This document shows, piece by piece, positions 1 to 8,426 of a DNA stretch of 64,000 bases; the stretch's first letter is position 1, and every line of letters begins with the position of its first letter. A program made the position numbers and the translations under genes. Under the pieces are notes generated by a model. The model had not been told where the DNA came from, did no database searches, and saw only the letters and a list, made by a program, of their open reading frames with translations. The stretch covers positions 386,001 through 450,000 of the forward strand of contig BOKO01000003.1 in the NCBI GenBank assembly GCA_016861025.1, written 5' to 3'. Source of the DNA: Chloroflexota bacterium. GTDB taxonomy: Bacteria; Chloroflexota; Anaerolineae; Caldilineales; Caldilineaceae.

Positions 1-1
1 G

Positions 2-1171
2 TTCACGTTTGGTCCCAGCCCGTCCCTGGCCTTTGCCATCGTGACCTCGGTGACAGTGTTGATCATCGCCTGCCCCTGCGCCATCGGCATGGCCGTACCC
101 CTCAGCCTGGTCGGGGGGGTGGGCAAGGCGGCCGAGCATGGGGTGCTGATCCGCAGCGGTGAGGCGCTTCAGACCGCTTCTAGCCTGAAGACCATTGTGC
201 TCGACAAGACCGGCACCATCACCAAGGGCAAGCCAGAGCTGACCGACGTGACCGCTGCGCCCGGTCTTGCGGTTGAAGTCATGCTGCGTCTGGCAGCCAG
301 CGCCGACCGACTCAGTGAGCACCCTTTGGCCCAAGCCATCGTGGACGGCGCCCGCAACCAGGGGCTGGACCCGGTCGAACCGGAGGAGTTTGAAGCAGTG
401 CCGGGACATGGCGTGGAGGCAACAATAGAAGGGCAACGGATACTGGTGGGCAACCATAAGCTAATGCAGCGGCGCCGCGTCGATATCAGCGCTATCGAAG
501 GCGACGTGGAACGCCTGCAAGGTGAAGGCAAAACAGTTATGTATGTGGCTGTAGACGGTCGCGCCGCCGGTGTGGTGGCTGTGGCCGATACAGTCAAAGT
601 GGACTCGGTGGAAGCCATCCGCGTTATGCAGGCGATGGGGCTGGAGGTGGTGATGATCACCGGCGACAACGAACGTACAGCTCAGGCCATTGCCCGCCAG
701 GTGGGCATCGAGCGGGTGTTGGCCGACGTGCTGCCTGAAGACAAAGCCAAGGAGGTGCACATGCTCAAACGGGCTGGCAGAAAGGTGGGCATGGTCGGCG
801 ACGGCATCAACGATGCGCCGGCACTGGTCGAGGCCGACGTAGGCTTTGCCATCGGCACCGGCGCCGATGTAGCTATCGAGGCCGCTGACATTACGTTAGT
901 GGGCGGAAGTTTGAAGGGGGTGGCATACGCCATCGAGGTCTCCAAAGCCACCATGCGCAATGCCAGGCAGAACCTCTTCGGGGCCTTTATCTACAATACA
1001 GCCGGCATTCCGATCGCAGCGGGGCTGCTCTACCCATTTCTGGGCATCCTGCTCTCGCCCCTCATGGCAGCTGCCGCCATGGCCATTTCCAGCGTGACGG
1101 TGGTGAGCAATGCCAACCGGCTGCATTCGTTCAAGGCGAAGAGCTTTGCAGAACCAGCCAGATCGGCATGA
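2..1171 (+). CDS. copA: Copper-type P1B ATPase, C-terminal part (5' end outside window)
   Basis: The frame is open from base 2, so the gene starts before the window; about 390 C-terminal residues are visible. They show the metal-binding CPC triad in a membrane helix (bases 71-79), the DKTGT phosphorylation loop near base 203, a SEHPLA motif typical of P1B ATPases, the GDGINDAP hinge, and two final membrane helices. CPC is the signature of Cu(I)-exporting CopA-class pumps in the cytoplasmic membrane. Any N-terminal metal-binding domain is out of view. Copper rather than cadmium or zinc is inferred from CPC and from the cupredoxin, YHS and CopB-type genes downstream. Confidence 0.93.
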   Translation, partial: FTFGPSPSLAFAIVTSVTVLIIACPCAIGMAVPLSLVGGVGKAAEHGVLIRSGEALQTASSLKTIVLDKTGTITKGKPELTDVTAAPGLAVEVMLRLAASADRLSEHPLAQAIVDGARNQGLDPVEPEEFEAVPGHGVEATIEGQRILVGNHKLMQRRRVDISAIEGDVERLQGEGKTVMYVAVDGRAAGVVAVADTVKVDSVEAIRVMQAMGLEVVMITGDNERTAQAIARQVGIERVLADVLPEDKAKEVHMLKRAGRKVGMVGDGINDAPALVEADVGFAIGTGADVAIEAADITLVGGSLKGVAYAIEVSKATMRNARQNLFGAFIYNTAGIPIAAGLLYPFLGILLSPLMAAAAMAISSVTVVSNANRLHSFKAKSFAEPARSA

Positions 1172-1257
1172 GGTGGGGCGAATCGGTTGTTTTCCGTTTC
1201 AGGTGAATGTGCTATCAGCAACAACACCTGGTGTACACACAAAGGAGTAAATACACT

Positions 1258-1857
1258 ATGACAAGCCAAAATCGACGAAGCGACGTTACAATTACAGATC
1301 CACCCTTCGTTGTCTCTCTATTAAATAGCACGCGATGGGCATGGCTGTGGTTAATTGTTCGACTATATGTTGGCTATATGTGGCTGGTCTCAGGCTGGCC
1401 AAAATTGGGCAACCCGGATTGGGTTCAGACCGGTGTGGCCTTGAAAGGGTTTTGGGAACGCGCCGTTGTCATTCCAGATCCTCCCGCCCGCCCGCCGATC
1501 GCGTTCGACTGGTATCGTGGGTTTATTCAATTTCTTCTCGACAGCGGTTCCTACACCTGGTTTGCCAAGTTGATCGTGGCCGGCGAGCTGCTGCTTGGCA
1601 TCGCCCTGATCTTGGGCGCCTTTGTCGGGATCGCGGCTTTTTTTGCCGGTTTCATGAACTGGAACTTCATGATGGCCGGCGCCGCCAGCACCAACCCGGT
1701 GTTGTTCACCCTTTCCATTCTGCTGATCCTGGCATGGAAGACTGCCGGATGGTGGGGTCTGGATCGTTGGTTGCTGCCCCGACTCGGCACACCCTGGCGT
1801 CCATTATATTCAAGCGCCCAAGATGGTGCATCGATTATGAAGGAGGCTCTACGATGA
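1258..1857 (+). CDS. DoxX/DoxD-like membrane protein
   Basis: A 199-residue protein with about four hydrophobic helices and the DoxX-type pattern of an aromatic first helix followed by a SGWPKL motif. It is related to DoxX and to the small subunit (DoxD) of thiosulfate:quinone oxidoreductase. I chose the ATG at 1258 because an AAAGGAG ribosome site lies just before it; an upstream in-frame ATG at 1207 lacks one. It overlaps the following cupredoxin gene by an ATGA, so the two are probably translated together. The role is not settled: DoxX proteins near metal and redox genes are usually linked to membrane redox protection, and a thiosulfate role is possible given the sulfur locus 25 kb away. 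Confidence 0.8.
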   Translation: MTSQNRRSDVTITDPPFVVSLLNSTRWAWLWLIVRLYVGYMWLVSGWPKLGNPDWVQTGVALKGFWERAVVIPDPPARPPIAFDWYRGFIQFLLDSGSYTWFAKLIVAGELLLGIALILGAFVGIAAFFAGFMNWNFMMAGAASTNPVLFTLSILLILAWKTAGWWGLDRWLLPRLGTPWRPLYSSAQDGASIMKEALR

Positions 1858-2234
1858 CTGGCGCTCAAATTCTGGTCAATGTGCTCGGCACGGCCTTTAT
1901 CGCCTGGATTGTCTGGTATTTCTGGCTCTACCGCAAAGAAGGCGTGAAGGTGGTCGAAGTGGCCGGCGTGCAGCAGGCGCCCATTACGGTCAAGGGCGGT
2001 TATGACCCGGACGTGATCGTGGTCAAGCGGGGCAAACCCGTGCGCCTGCTCTTCAACCGCCAGGAGTCGTCTTTGTGCAGCGAGATGGTGATCTTCGACA
2101 AGCTGGGGAAATCGGCCAAACTGCCCGAAGGCGAAACCGTCGCCATCGAGTTCACGCCGCAGGAAATGGGCGAGATTCCGTTCCAGTGCCAGATGGGTAT
2201 GCTGCGGGGCAAGGTGGTGGTAGTGAACGATTAA
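1854..2234 (+). CDS. Membrane-anchored cupredoxin-domain protein
   Basis: 126 residues: one N-terminal membrane helix (about 5-24), then a compact beta-rich cupredoxin-like domain. The C-terminal stretch has a cysteine, a second Cys in IPFQCQMGM and a methionine three residues later, matching the Cys/Met copper ligands of plastocyanin-like proteins. The ATG overlaps the stop of the DoxX gene (ATGA), with AGGAGG just upstream. Known relatives bind copper outside the membrane; a role in copper binding or transfer here is inferred from the neighbouring ATPase and YHS protein. The usual His ligand of the C-terminal loop is not evident. Confidence 0.85.
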   Translation: MTGAQILVNVLGTAFIAWIVWYFWLYRKEGVKVVEVAGVQQAPITVKGGYDPDVIVVKRGKPVRLLFNRQESSLCSEMVIFDKLGKSAKLPEGETVAIEFTPQEMGEIPFQCQMGMLRGKVVVVND

Positions 2235-2369
2235 AAACTCTACCCGGTTTGGTCATGGAGAGGTGAACCCAATCGCATGTTTAAAAATACGAAACCGGAT
2301 AACCGAATTAGCAAGGATGATGAGGCACGACGTTCGTGTTGTTCGTTCTATCAGAAAGGAGAATCGACA

Positions 2370-2555
2370 ATGGCACAGGTAAAAGATCCCGTATGCGGTA
2401 TGGTCATCGACAGCGAGACCGCCAAATACAAATCGGAATTTGAAGGCCAGACGTATTATTTTTGCGCCCCCGGCTGCAAAACCGCCTTTGATAAAGAGCC
2501 TAGGCGGTATGCACACCCACAACAGGACCAACATCGACATCACGGGCATAGCTAA
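2370..2555 (+). CDS. YHS-domain metal-binding protein
   Basis: A 61-residue cytosolic protein starting at the ATG preceded by AGAAAGGAG. It has the YHS signature: DPVCGM near the N-terminus, then YYFCAPGC and a conserved phenylalanine. The C-terminal tail is rich in histidine (five His in the last ten or so residues), which adds likely metal ligands. YHS domains bind metal through cysteines and are common in copper and silver resistance clusters and at the N-terminus of some P-type ATPases. It sits directly between a cupredoxin gene and lgt. The longer frame from 2277 has no ribosome site and was not used. Confidence 0.85.
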   Translation: MAQVKDPVCGMVIDSETAKYKSEFEGQTYYFCAPGCKTAFDKEPRRYAHPQQDQHRHHGHS

Positions 2556-2569
2556 GTTGGAACCACAGA

Positions 2570-3391
2570 ATGATTACAGTTTCTATCGATCCGATTCTCT
2601 TCTCGATCGGTCACATCATGATTCGCTGGTATAGCCTGATTGTGGTCGCGGCAATCGCTGTGGGCATCTGGATCGCCACAAAAGAGGCTGAACGCAAAGG
2701 ATTAGGCAAAGCTGCCATTCAACCCCTTGTGTTGTGGGTGGCGCCCGCCGGCATCGTCGGTGCGCGACTTTTTCATGTCGCTGACCATTGGGACGATGTC
2801 TACAGTCTTGATCCCATACGTATTCTCTACGTGTGGCAAGGTGGGTTGGCGATCTGGGGCGGCGTTATCGGGGGGCTGGTCGCGCTAGTAATCGTAGCCC
2901 GGCTGCAGGGCTGGCGGCTGCCCCTGCTGCTCGACACGTTGGCGCCGGCTGTCGTGCTCGGCCAGGCCATCGGACGGCTCGCCTGCGTGATCACGGGCGA
3001 CGCAATGGGCAAGCCCACCACCGGACCCTTTGGCTTCGCCTACACAAGCCCTAATGCGATGGTTCCCCAGTTGGGCGTCTATTATACGCCGACGCCGGTT
3101 TACGAGCTGGTCATGAACGTGGGCATCTTCGCCCTGCTCTGGCAATTACGCAAAAAGAAGCTGCCAGACGGCGCTCTTTTCTTGATCTATCTGCTGCTCT
3201 ATGCCGGCGGGCGTTTCCTGATTACTTTCTGGAGTTCCTACCGGAGCGTCGCCTTTGGATTGAACCAATCACAGATCATCAGTCTTGCGGTGGTGGCTGT
3301 GGGGCTGCCGCTGCTGCTCTATGTGTTGCGGCGGAAGCATCCGAGCCACGTCTTGAGCCAGAGCACAAAAGGGATCAGACCGGGTTTATGA
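2570..3391 (+). CDS. lgt: Prolipoprotein diacylglyceryl transferase-like protein (divergent)
   Basis: A 273-residue protein with about seven membrane helices and the overall Lgt fold signature: an SIGHIMIRWYSL start, a GARLF motif and the GR motif of the Lgt signature. Lgt attaches diacylglycerol to the lipobox cysteine of prelipoproteins. Key positions differ from E. coli Lgt as I remember it: the HGGL histidine is Gln (WQGGL, residues 89-93) and GRxGNF reads GRLACV (135-140), so the conserved Asn is missing and the later Glu is Asp. It may therefore be an accessory or altered transferase. Several lipoprotein genes (3426, 4883, 5313, 9706) lie close by, which fits co-inheritance with its substrates. 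Confidence 0.8.
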   Translation: MITVSIDPILFSIGHIMIRWYSLIVVAAIAVGIWIATKEAERKGLGKAAIQPLVLWVAPAGIVGARLFHVADHWDDVYSLDPIRILYVWQGGLAIWGGVIGGLVALVIVARLQGWRLPLLLDTLAPAVVLGQAIGRLACVITGDAMGKPTTGPFGFAYTSPNAMVPQLGVYYTPTPVYELVMNVGIFALLWQLRKKKLPDGALFLIYLLLYAGGRFLITFWSSYRSVAFGLNQSQIISLAVVAVGLPLLLYVLRRKHPSHVLSQSTKGIRPGL

Positions 3392-3425
3392 CATGTCTCG
3401 TGCAGGCAATAAGTCAGGTGAACTG

Positions 3426-3935
3426 ATGGGAAAACAATGGGTCTGGATCGCTCTGATCGTGATCGTTATCCCGCTATGGCTGACAGCCTGCAGCAGCGGT
3501 GAAAGTGACGTGCGCAAAACGGTGAAAGCGGCAGCGGATGCTGCGCAGTCCGGGTTGAACCGCCGCAACCTGAGCACCGTAGCGCCGTTCTTCGCCACCA
3601 CGGAGGAAGGGGCAAATGCTGCCGGCATTGGCGAGACGTGGGAGGCGCTGCGGACGTTCGCCGGTCAACTTGGCAGTAGCGATCAGGTGCAGTTTCACAG
3701 CTTTGACGTGGAAAGCGTCGCGGTTCACGAAGAGAACAGGCTGGCGCGCGTGACATATCGGCTTCATTTCAGCGTGGTGCGCAACAGGCTGCCCATTTAC
3801 TCGGCCGTGGTGACTCAGAATCTGGCGCTGCTCCGCACGCCCCGCGGCTGGCGCATCAGTGGTGGCGACGCGCCTCAGTTGGGCGACATCACCGGTCAAT
3901 GGCCGCCGCGCGGCAACGCTGCGATTACCCCATGA
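3426..3935 (+). CDS. Putative lipoprotein of unknown function
   Basis: About 169 residues from the ATG at 3426, with AGGTGA just upstream. A hydrophobic signal segment ends in the lipobox LTAC, followed by SS, so it should be lipid-anchored. The remainder is a mixed alpha/beta domain of roughly 140 residues with no motif I recognise; its size and pattern are reminiscent of NTF2-like or DUF4878-type lipoproteins but I cannot confirm this. It lies directly downstream of lgt and may be in the same transcript. The longer frame from 3393 would add eleven residues before the signal peptide. Confidence 0.75.
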   Translation: MGKQWVWIALIVIVIPLWLTACSSGESDVRKTVKAAADAAQSGLNRRNLSTVAPFFATTEEGANAAGIGETWEALRTFAGQLGSSDQVQFHSFDVESVAVHEENRLARVTYRLHFSVVRNRLPIYSAVVTQNLALLRTPRGWRISGGDAPQLGDITGQWPPRGNAAITP

Positions 3936-4060
3936 ACGATATGAAAGAACAAAGAGGGATGATATGACGCTCCTGTTCCTTTGTTAGGGACTCTGTCTGA
4001 CCGGGCATTGTCACTTGCCTCGTCGTCCATGACATTGCTGGGTAACAAGAGAGAAAAATA

Positions 4061-4693
4061 ATGGCGATCAACACGAACGCAACGGAGCGCACTCGCGCCC
4101 GCTACGAACGCATCGCCCCGCTCTATGATTGCATAGAGACTCTTGCCGAGAGGCGCCACCGACTGTGGCGTAAGCGTCTCTGGTCCCTGGTCGAAGGCCC
4201 CAGGGTGCTGGAGGTCGGCGTGGGTACCGGCAAGAACATGTCCTATTATCCAGAGGGGATGGAGATCACCGCCATCGATCTCACGCCCGGCATGTTGGAG
4301 CGGGCGCGGCAGCGGGCGGAAGCCCTGAACGTTAGCGTAGATCTGCGGTTGGGCGATGTTCAGGCGCTCGACTTTCTCGACAACCGCTTCGACGATGCCG
4401 TCGCCACCTTCGTCTTCTGCTCGGTGCCGGACCCGCTGTTAGGCCTGCAAGAATTGGAACGTGTGGTGAAACCAGGTGGTCATGTGCTGCTGCTGGAGCA
4501 CGTGCGTTCGGCCAATCCGGTGGTGGGGGCACTCATGGACATGCTCAATCCCCTGGTGGTGCGCATCATGGGAGCAAACATCAACCGGGGCACGGTGGAA
4601 AATGTACGTCGCAGTGGTCTGCACCTGGATCGGGTGGAAAACCTGGACGCGGCTGGAATCTTCAAGCTAATTGTGGCGCGTAAGGGAGCGTGA
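4061..4693 (+). CDS. Class I SAM-dependent methyltransferase
   Basis: 210 residues with a full Rossmann methyltransferase core: motif I VLEVGVGTGKN near residue 48, an acidic residue at the end of strand 2 (AIDLTP), motif II-like DNRFDDAVATFVFCSV, and PGGHVLLLEH. The set resembles the UbiE/PmtA group that methylates quinone precursors or phospholipid head groups. The substrate is not predictable from sequence. GAGAGAAAAATA precedes the ATG. It stands 125 bases after the lipoprotein gene, so it may have its own promoter. Confidence 0.85.
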   Translation: MAINTNATERTRARYERIAPLYDCIETLAERRHRLWRKRLWSLVEGPRVLEVGVGTGKNMSYYPEGMEITAIDLTPGMLERARQRAEALNVSVDLRLGDVQALDFLDNRFDDAVATFVFCSVPDPLLGLQELERVVKPGGHVLLLEHVRSANPVVGALMDMLNPLVVRIMGANINRGTVENVRRSGLHLDRVENLDAAGIFKLIVARKGA

Positions 4694-4882
4694 CCTGGCT
4701 CTTCATATCTCCTTCACAAATCTATGGTATTTTGACTGCATTCCTTGGGCAAGCTTGCGGAAAGACCTGTCGTCTTCTCCGGCTTGTCTAGAAGCCATCG
4801 AAGTTGTTTGTCGATGGGTTTTCTCACCCCGGTAGGAAAGGAACATTCGCTGCTTTCAACAGCTGATCGAACAGGTGCGGAC

Positions 4883-5290
4883 ATGATGAAATGGTGGTAC
4901 ATCCTTTTCCTCGGTTTGCTACTCTTGATGACGATGACAATGACCGGTTGTGGCGCCGCACCGCAGCCGGCGACTGCTGACCCCAGTGAGCTGATGATTG
5001 AGTTAAGCACAACGCCTGATCCGCCGGTAGCCGGCGCAGTGACGCTGACGGTCACTATCAAGGATGCGGCCCAACAAGCAGTCGATGGCGCAGACGTCAC
5101 TCTGTTGGCCAGCCACGCTTCGATGGCTACCATGTTGATCCAACAAAAAGCAGCAAGTACAGGCAACGGCCAGCACCGCGCAACCTTCGATTTCAGCCGC
5201 GACAGCCAGGGCGACTGGCGCGTCACGGTGGAGGTGCGCAATGTACAGCCGCAGACGATTCGCAAGAACTTTGTCATTTCTATCCCGTAG
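4883..5290 (+). CDS. FixH/YtkA-like lipoprotein
   Basis: 135 residues from the ATG at 4883 (a second ATG follows at once). The N-terminus is a long hydrophobic signal with the lipobox TGCG, then a beta-sandwich domain of about 100 residues containing DPPVAGAVTLTVTIKD, the pattern of YtkA/FixH-type domains. Such domains occur in copper-handling and cytochrome-oxidase-assembly gene sets. An in-frame extension upstream to 4745 has no signal-like sequence and was not used. It is 22 bases upstream of the DUF305 lipoprotein, likely in one operon. Confidence 0.8.
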   Translation: MMKWWYILFLGLLLLMTMTMTGCGAAPQPATADPSELMIELSTTPDPPVAGAVTLTVTIKDAAQQAVDGADVTLLASHASMATMLIQQKAASTGNGQHRATFDFSRDSQGDWRVTVEVRNVQPQTIRKNFVISIP

Positions 5291-5312
5291 TTCTAGAAAG
5301 GAACACTTCATC

Positions 5313-5963
5313 ATGCGTATTTGGAGCACAGTGCCACTCCTGCTTGTCGTCTCTGTTCTTCTCAGCGCCTGCACGGGCGCTGCGCCTGCCACCTCCGGCA
5401 ACGTCGGGGGAAGTATGCAGAACATGGAGCAGGCCACCGCAATGCCAATCGAGCAGGGCGATATGCAAATGATGGATCAGGCCACCGCGATGCCCATGGA
5501 CCACGGTGCTATGCAGATGGATGCGTCCAAGCCATTCGACGCCCAGTTCATCGACAGCATGATCGAACACCATCAGGGCGCGATTGACATGGCGCAGGAA
5601 GCACTGCCGCAGGCCGAACGTGAGGAGATCAAAACAATGGCGGCGGCCATCATTGCCGCACAGAACGTCGAGATCGAGCAGATGCAGGGTTGGCGCACCG
5701 CCTGGTATCCCGACCTGCCCTCCACTGGCGGCATGGGGATGAGCATGGGCGACATGACTCTCAGCAATGATGACAGCCTGCCGTTTGACCAGCGCTTTCT
5801 CACGGCCATGATCTCTCATCATCAGGGCGCGATCGAGATGGCGAAGATGGCGCAGCAGATGGCCGAACACCAGGAGATCAAAGACCTGGCGGGCGCCATC
5901 ATCGCTGCCCAACAGGCGGAGATCGAGCAAATGCAAGGATGGCTGCAAGCCTGGTTTCGGTAA
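5313..5963 (+). CDS. Lipoprotein with two DUF305 repeats
   Basis: 216 residues. The signal ends in the lipobox LSAC; then comes a short Met- and Asp-rich linker with twin QATAMP segments, followed by two copies of a DUF305 (ferritin-like four-helix) unit of about 60 residues. Both copies carry the HHQGAI motif and both end in IEQMQGW. DUF305 proteins are found in copper and silver resistance clusters; the paired His and the Met-rich linkers suggest metal binding outside the membrane, though this is inference. AGAAAGGAA precedes the ATG at 5313. Confidence 0.9.
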   Translation: MRIWSTVPLLLVVSVLLSACTGAAPATSGNVGGSMQNMEQATAMPIEQGDMQMMDQATAMPMDHGAMQMDASKPFDAQFIDSMIEHHQGAIDMAQEALPQAEREEIKTMAAAIIAAQNVEIEQMQGWRTAWYPDLPSTGGMGMSMGDMTLSNDDSLPFDQRFLTAMISHHQGAIEMAKMAQQMAEHQEIKDLAGAIIAAQQAEIEQMQGWLQAWFR

Positions 5964-6003
5964 GGAAATAGTCTGTTGCTGAAAGCAGAGGAGGTTCGTT
6001 CAA

Positions 6004-6417
6004 ATGAAAAACACGTATGGCTTCAGACGCATCGTCTTGATGCCCTATCGCGCGGCGATCGCGGCGGTGACCGCCGCACTGAAAGAGGAAGGGTTCGGCG
6101 TGCTCACCGAGATCGACGTGCAGGCCACCTTAAAGACCAAGATCGGCGTCGACTTCAAACCATATACGATTTTGGGCGTCTGTAACCCAAACCTGGCCTA
6201 TCAAGGCCTACAGGCGGAACCGGAGCTGGGGTTGCTGTTGCCCTGCAATGTGATTGTCTATGACAATGGTGATGATACAATCACTGTCAGTATTGTAGAT
6301 CCTCTGCAGATGCTCCTGGGCATCGTCAACAATCCCGCACTTCAGCCAGTTGCCGCCGAAGCAGATAAGCGATTGCGTCGAGTGCTCGAACACCTGGTCA
6401 GACAAATGCCTGCATAA
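6004..6417 (+). CDS. DUF302-family protein
   Basis: 137 residues matching DUF302: the FGVLTEIDVQATLKTKIGVDF segment region, the ILGVCNP motif with its cysteine, GLLLPCNVIVYD with a second cysteine, and a C-terminal VDP near residue 100. AGAGGAGG lies before the ATG. DUF302 proteins are small soluble proteins of uncertain biochemical role often found with copper, sulfur or redox genes. No signal peptide is visible, so it should act in the cytoplasm. It is 40 bases after the DUF305 gene on the same strand. Confidence 0.87.
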   Translation: MKNTYGFRRIVLMPYRAAIAAVTAALKEEGFGVLTEIDVQATLKTKIGVDFKPYTILGVCNPNLAYQGLQAEPELGLLLPCNVIVYDNGDDTITVSIVDPLQMLLGIVNNPALQPVAAEADKRLRRVLEHLVRQMPA

Positions 6418-6473
6418 TTGCAGCGGGTGCCCGGAGAGCGGCACACAGATATAGACAACGAGGTTACATTCCT

Positions 6474-6903
6474 ATGAGAATACGAGTACTTGCCATCTTC
6501 GGCGCTATAATCCTGTTGGCGCTGGTTCTGGGCGCTTGCAGCGATCGGCTAGTTCTAGTTGATCCAAACCGATGAAGGCCTCAAAGCACTGTATACGGTC
6601 TGTACACATCTTGGATGTCTATACAAGTGGAGTGAGTCGAACATTCGTTTTGAATGTCCTTGTCACGGATCTAAATGGACGCTTGACGGTGACTATATTG
6701 AAGGTCCGGCTCCACGTTCGCTGGATCAGTTTGAGGTTCAGGTGGTTGAAAATGGGGCCGTCCTAGCCGCCACCGAAAACACACCAGGCCGCATTATACC
6801 GCCAAAGCCATCTGGCGCTATGGCAGAGATCCTCATCGACACAGGCAAACGAATTTTAGGGAAACCGGCCGCACAGTCACCCGCGCGCAGCGCCAGTTTA
6901 TGA
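6474..6903 (+). pseudogene. Broken lipoprotein-Rieske [2Fe-2S] gene
   Basis: From the ATG at 6474 a 33-codon frame encodes a signal peptide with lipobox LGAC and stops at 6575. A second frame, lacking a start and preceded by TAG at 6550 and 6556, runs to 6903 and encodes a Rieske domain: CTHLGC and CPCHGS carry the Cys-His cluster ligands, and the GPAPRSL motif follows. Loss of one base near 6556-6559 would join both into one lipid-anchored Rieske protein. Even then about 15-20 residues of the usual domain start seem absent. Either a real inactivating frameshift/deletion or a base error explains this. Confidence 0.7.
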
Positions 6904-6911
6904 TATGCAAC

Positions 6912-7958
6912 CTACTTCAGCCACCAGCCAACACTGCCGACCCCTAGCAACCAAAGGAGCGGGATCAGGAGAGCAAAAAGGGCGATCTGGTGCAGCAGAT
7001 AGATGGGTAGCGAACGCAGCCCCAACCACTCCAGCCAGCGCAGAGGGAGCTGATTCGACCAGTCCGGCAGGACAAAGCGCCGCACGTTGCCGTCGTAGAG
7101 CAGATTGCCCAGAGACATGCCGATCAATACGACGCCAAACCAGGGAAAGATGGGAAAGTAATCCACGTAGATATGATTCTCTGGTTCAAAGCCGAGCCAG
7201 ACCAGATAGGGTAGATCGAAGGTTCGCTGGCGGAGGAACACACCCATGGCGTAGACAGCGAGCCCTAATCCCAAATTGAGCCAGCGCAGGCGTAAAAACG
7301 GATAGGAAATGGCGATAGCAACGCCGATAAAGTGAAGAATACCGAAAGTAATGGCAAGATCCGGCCCTAGGAGGAGACGTGTGGCCAGGGTGATCACGAG
7401 GCCCCAGCCGAAAATGCGCAGGCCTCGTCGTATGTTCTGCCAGAAAAGTGGTGCGTCTGCACTGCCTTGCGCAGCGGCGCGCTGCGCAAGAACAGCCAAT
7501 GACACTCCTACCAGAATAATGAATGTGCCAGCAGTAACGCGCTGGAAGTAAAACCAGAAGGGCACGGTAAAGATGGCATTCGTGATCTGAAAGAAATAGA
7601 GATCATACATAAGGTGGTAGATCACCATCATCACTACTGCGATCCCGCGCACCGCATCGATTTCCCAAAAGCGTGGACGGGAACGCGTCGTTTGTGTCCG
7701 CCCGGCCACCGACAATCGTTCCCGCCAGATCTTGAGAGCCAACACATTCTCTAGCGCCAGCCCGCACAGATAGCCTAGCGTGCCGCCGGCAAACGCCACG
7801 ACCCAATGCAGGGGATGCTGATACTCATAAAGGGTTGTTTCGGCAATGATGTAAGCTGCCAGAAACCCGACCAACATCGCAACCAACGCCGACAGCGGCA
7901 TCCAATCCCCTTTTTGTTCCTCCCAGACGGCGGATCGCTTCAACTTCCACTTTCCCAT
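6912..7958 (-). CDS. DUF1624/HGSNAT-like membrane acyltransferase
   Basis: 348 residues with around eight to ten membrane helices. After two N-terminal helices comes the family signature RFWEIDAVRGIAVVMMVIYH, containing the D-RG-A and H residues conserved in heparan-alpha-glucosaminide N-acetyltransferase-like (DUF1624) proteins, and later a LPIYLLHQ motif. The family moves acyl groups across membranes to sugars; the acceptor here is unknown. The ATG at 7958 has GGAGAGAAG upstream; the frame runs further up without a ribosome site. It is convergent with the broken Rieske gene. Confidence 0.85.
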   Translation of the reverse strand: MGKWKLKRSAVWEEQKGDWMPLSALVAMLVGFLAAYIIAETTLYEYQHPLHWVVAFAGGTLGYLCGLALENVLALKIWRERLSVAGRTQTTRSRPRFWEIDAVRGIAVVMMVIYHLMYDLYFFQITNAIFTVPFWFYFQRVTAGTFIILVGVSLAVLAQRAAAQGSADAPLFWQNIRRGLRIFGWGLVITLATRLLLGPDLAITFGILHFIGVAIAISYPFLRLRWLNLGLGLAVYAMGVFLRQRTFDLPYLVWLGFEPENHIYVDYFPIFPWFGVVLIGMSLGNLLYDGNVRRFVLPDWSNQLPLRWLEWLGLRSLPIYLLHQIALFALLIPLLWLLGVGSVGWWLK

Positions 7959-8213
7959 AATCTTCTCTCCGTACAATCCATCGATCGATTTTCGATTCCA
8001 GGCAACTGCTTCCAGATAAACAAATCTGACGGTGGATGGCAAACGTAGTTTGGATGGGAACATAACAGGCAATATTGCCTATCAACTTCCGGCGCGACCG
8101 CCTGTTCAGCCGGAGACGATTTGTTGCATGTTACGCGTTCCATGGGCATCCCGCGACGCGGCACGAAACACACAACATGGACAACACAAACTCTTAACCT
8201 GGTGATCAATAGA

Positions 8214-8426
8214 ATGCACAACCACAACGACTCGAAAATGGTATGGCTCATGGTGCTGGGATGTCTGGCGCCGCTGGCGGTGTTGACTGCCATCTACCTG
8301 TTTGACGTGCCATTGAACGGCATCCTTATTGGCGCCCTGATCCTGCTTTGCCCGTTGAGCCATCTGTTCATGATGCGCTTCATGGGACACAGTCACAACA
8401 CCATGTCCGAAAAGCCAGAAGAATGA
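8214..8426 (+). CDS. DUF2933-like small membrane protein
   Basis: 70 residues: a His/Asn-rich start (MHNHND), one or two membrane helices and the LCPLSHLFMMRFMGH segment typical of DUF2933. The repeated Met and His residues at the C-terminus could bind metal. DUF2933 proteins are frequent in copper resistance clusters. Its stop overlaps the ATG of the next gene (ATGA), which implies translational coupling. The longer upstream frame lacks family features. Confidence 0.78.
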   Translation: MHNHNDSKMVWLMVLGCLAPLAVLTAIYLFDVPLNGILIGALILLCPLSHLFMMRFMGHSHNTMSEKPEE

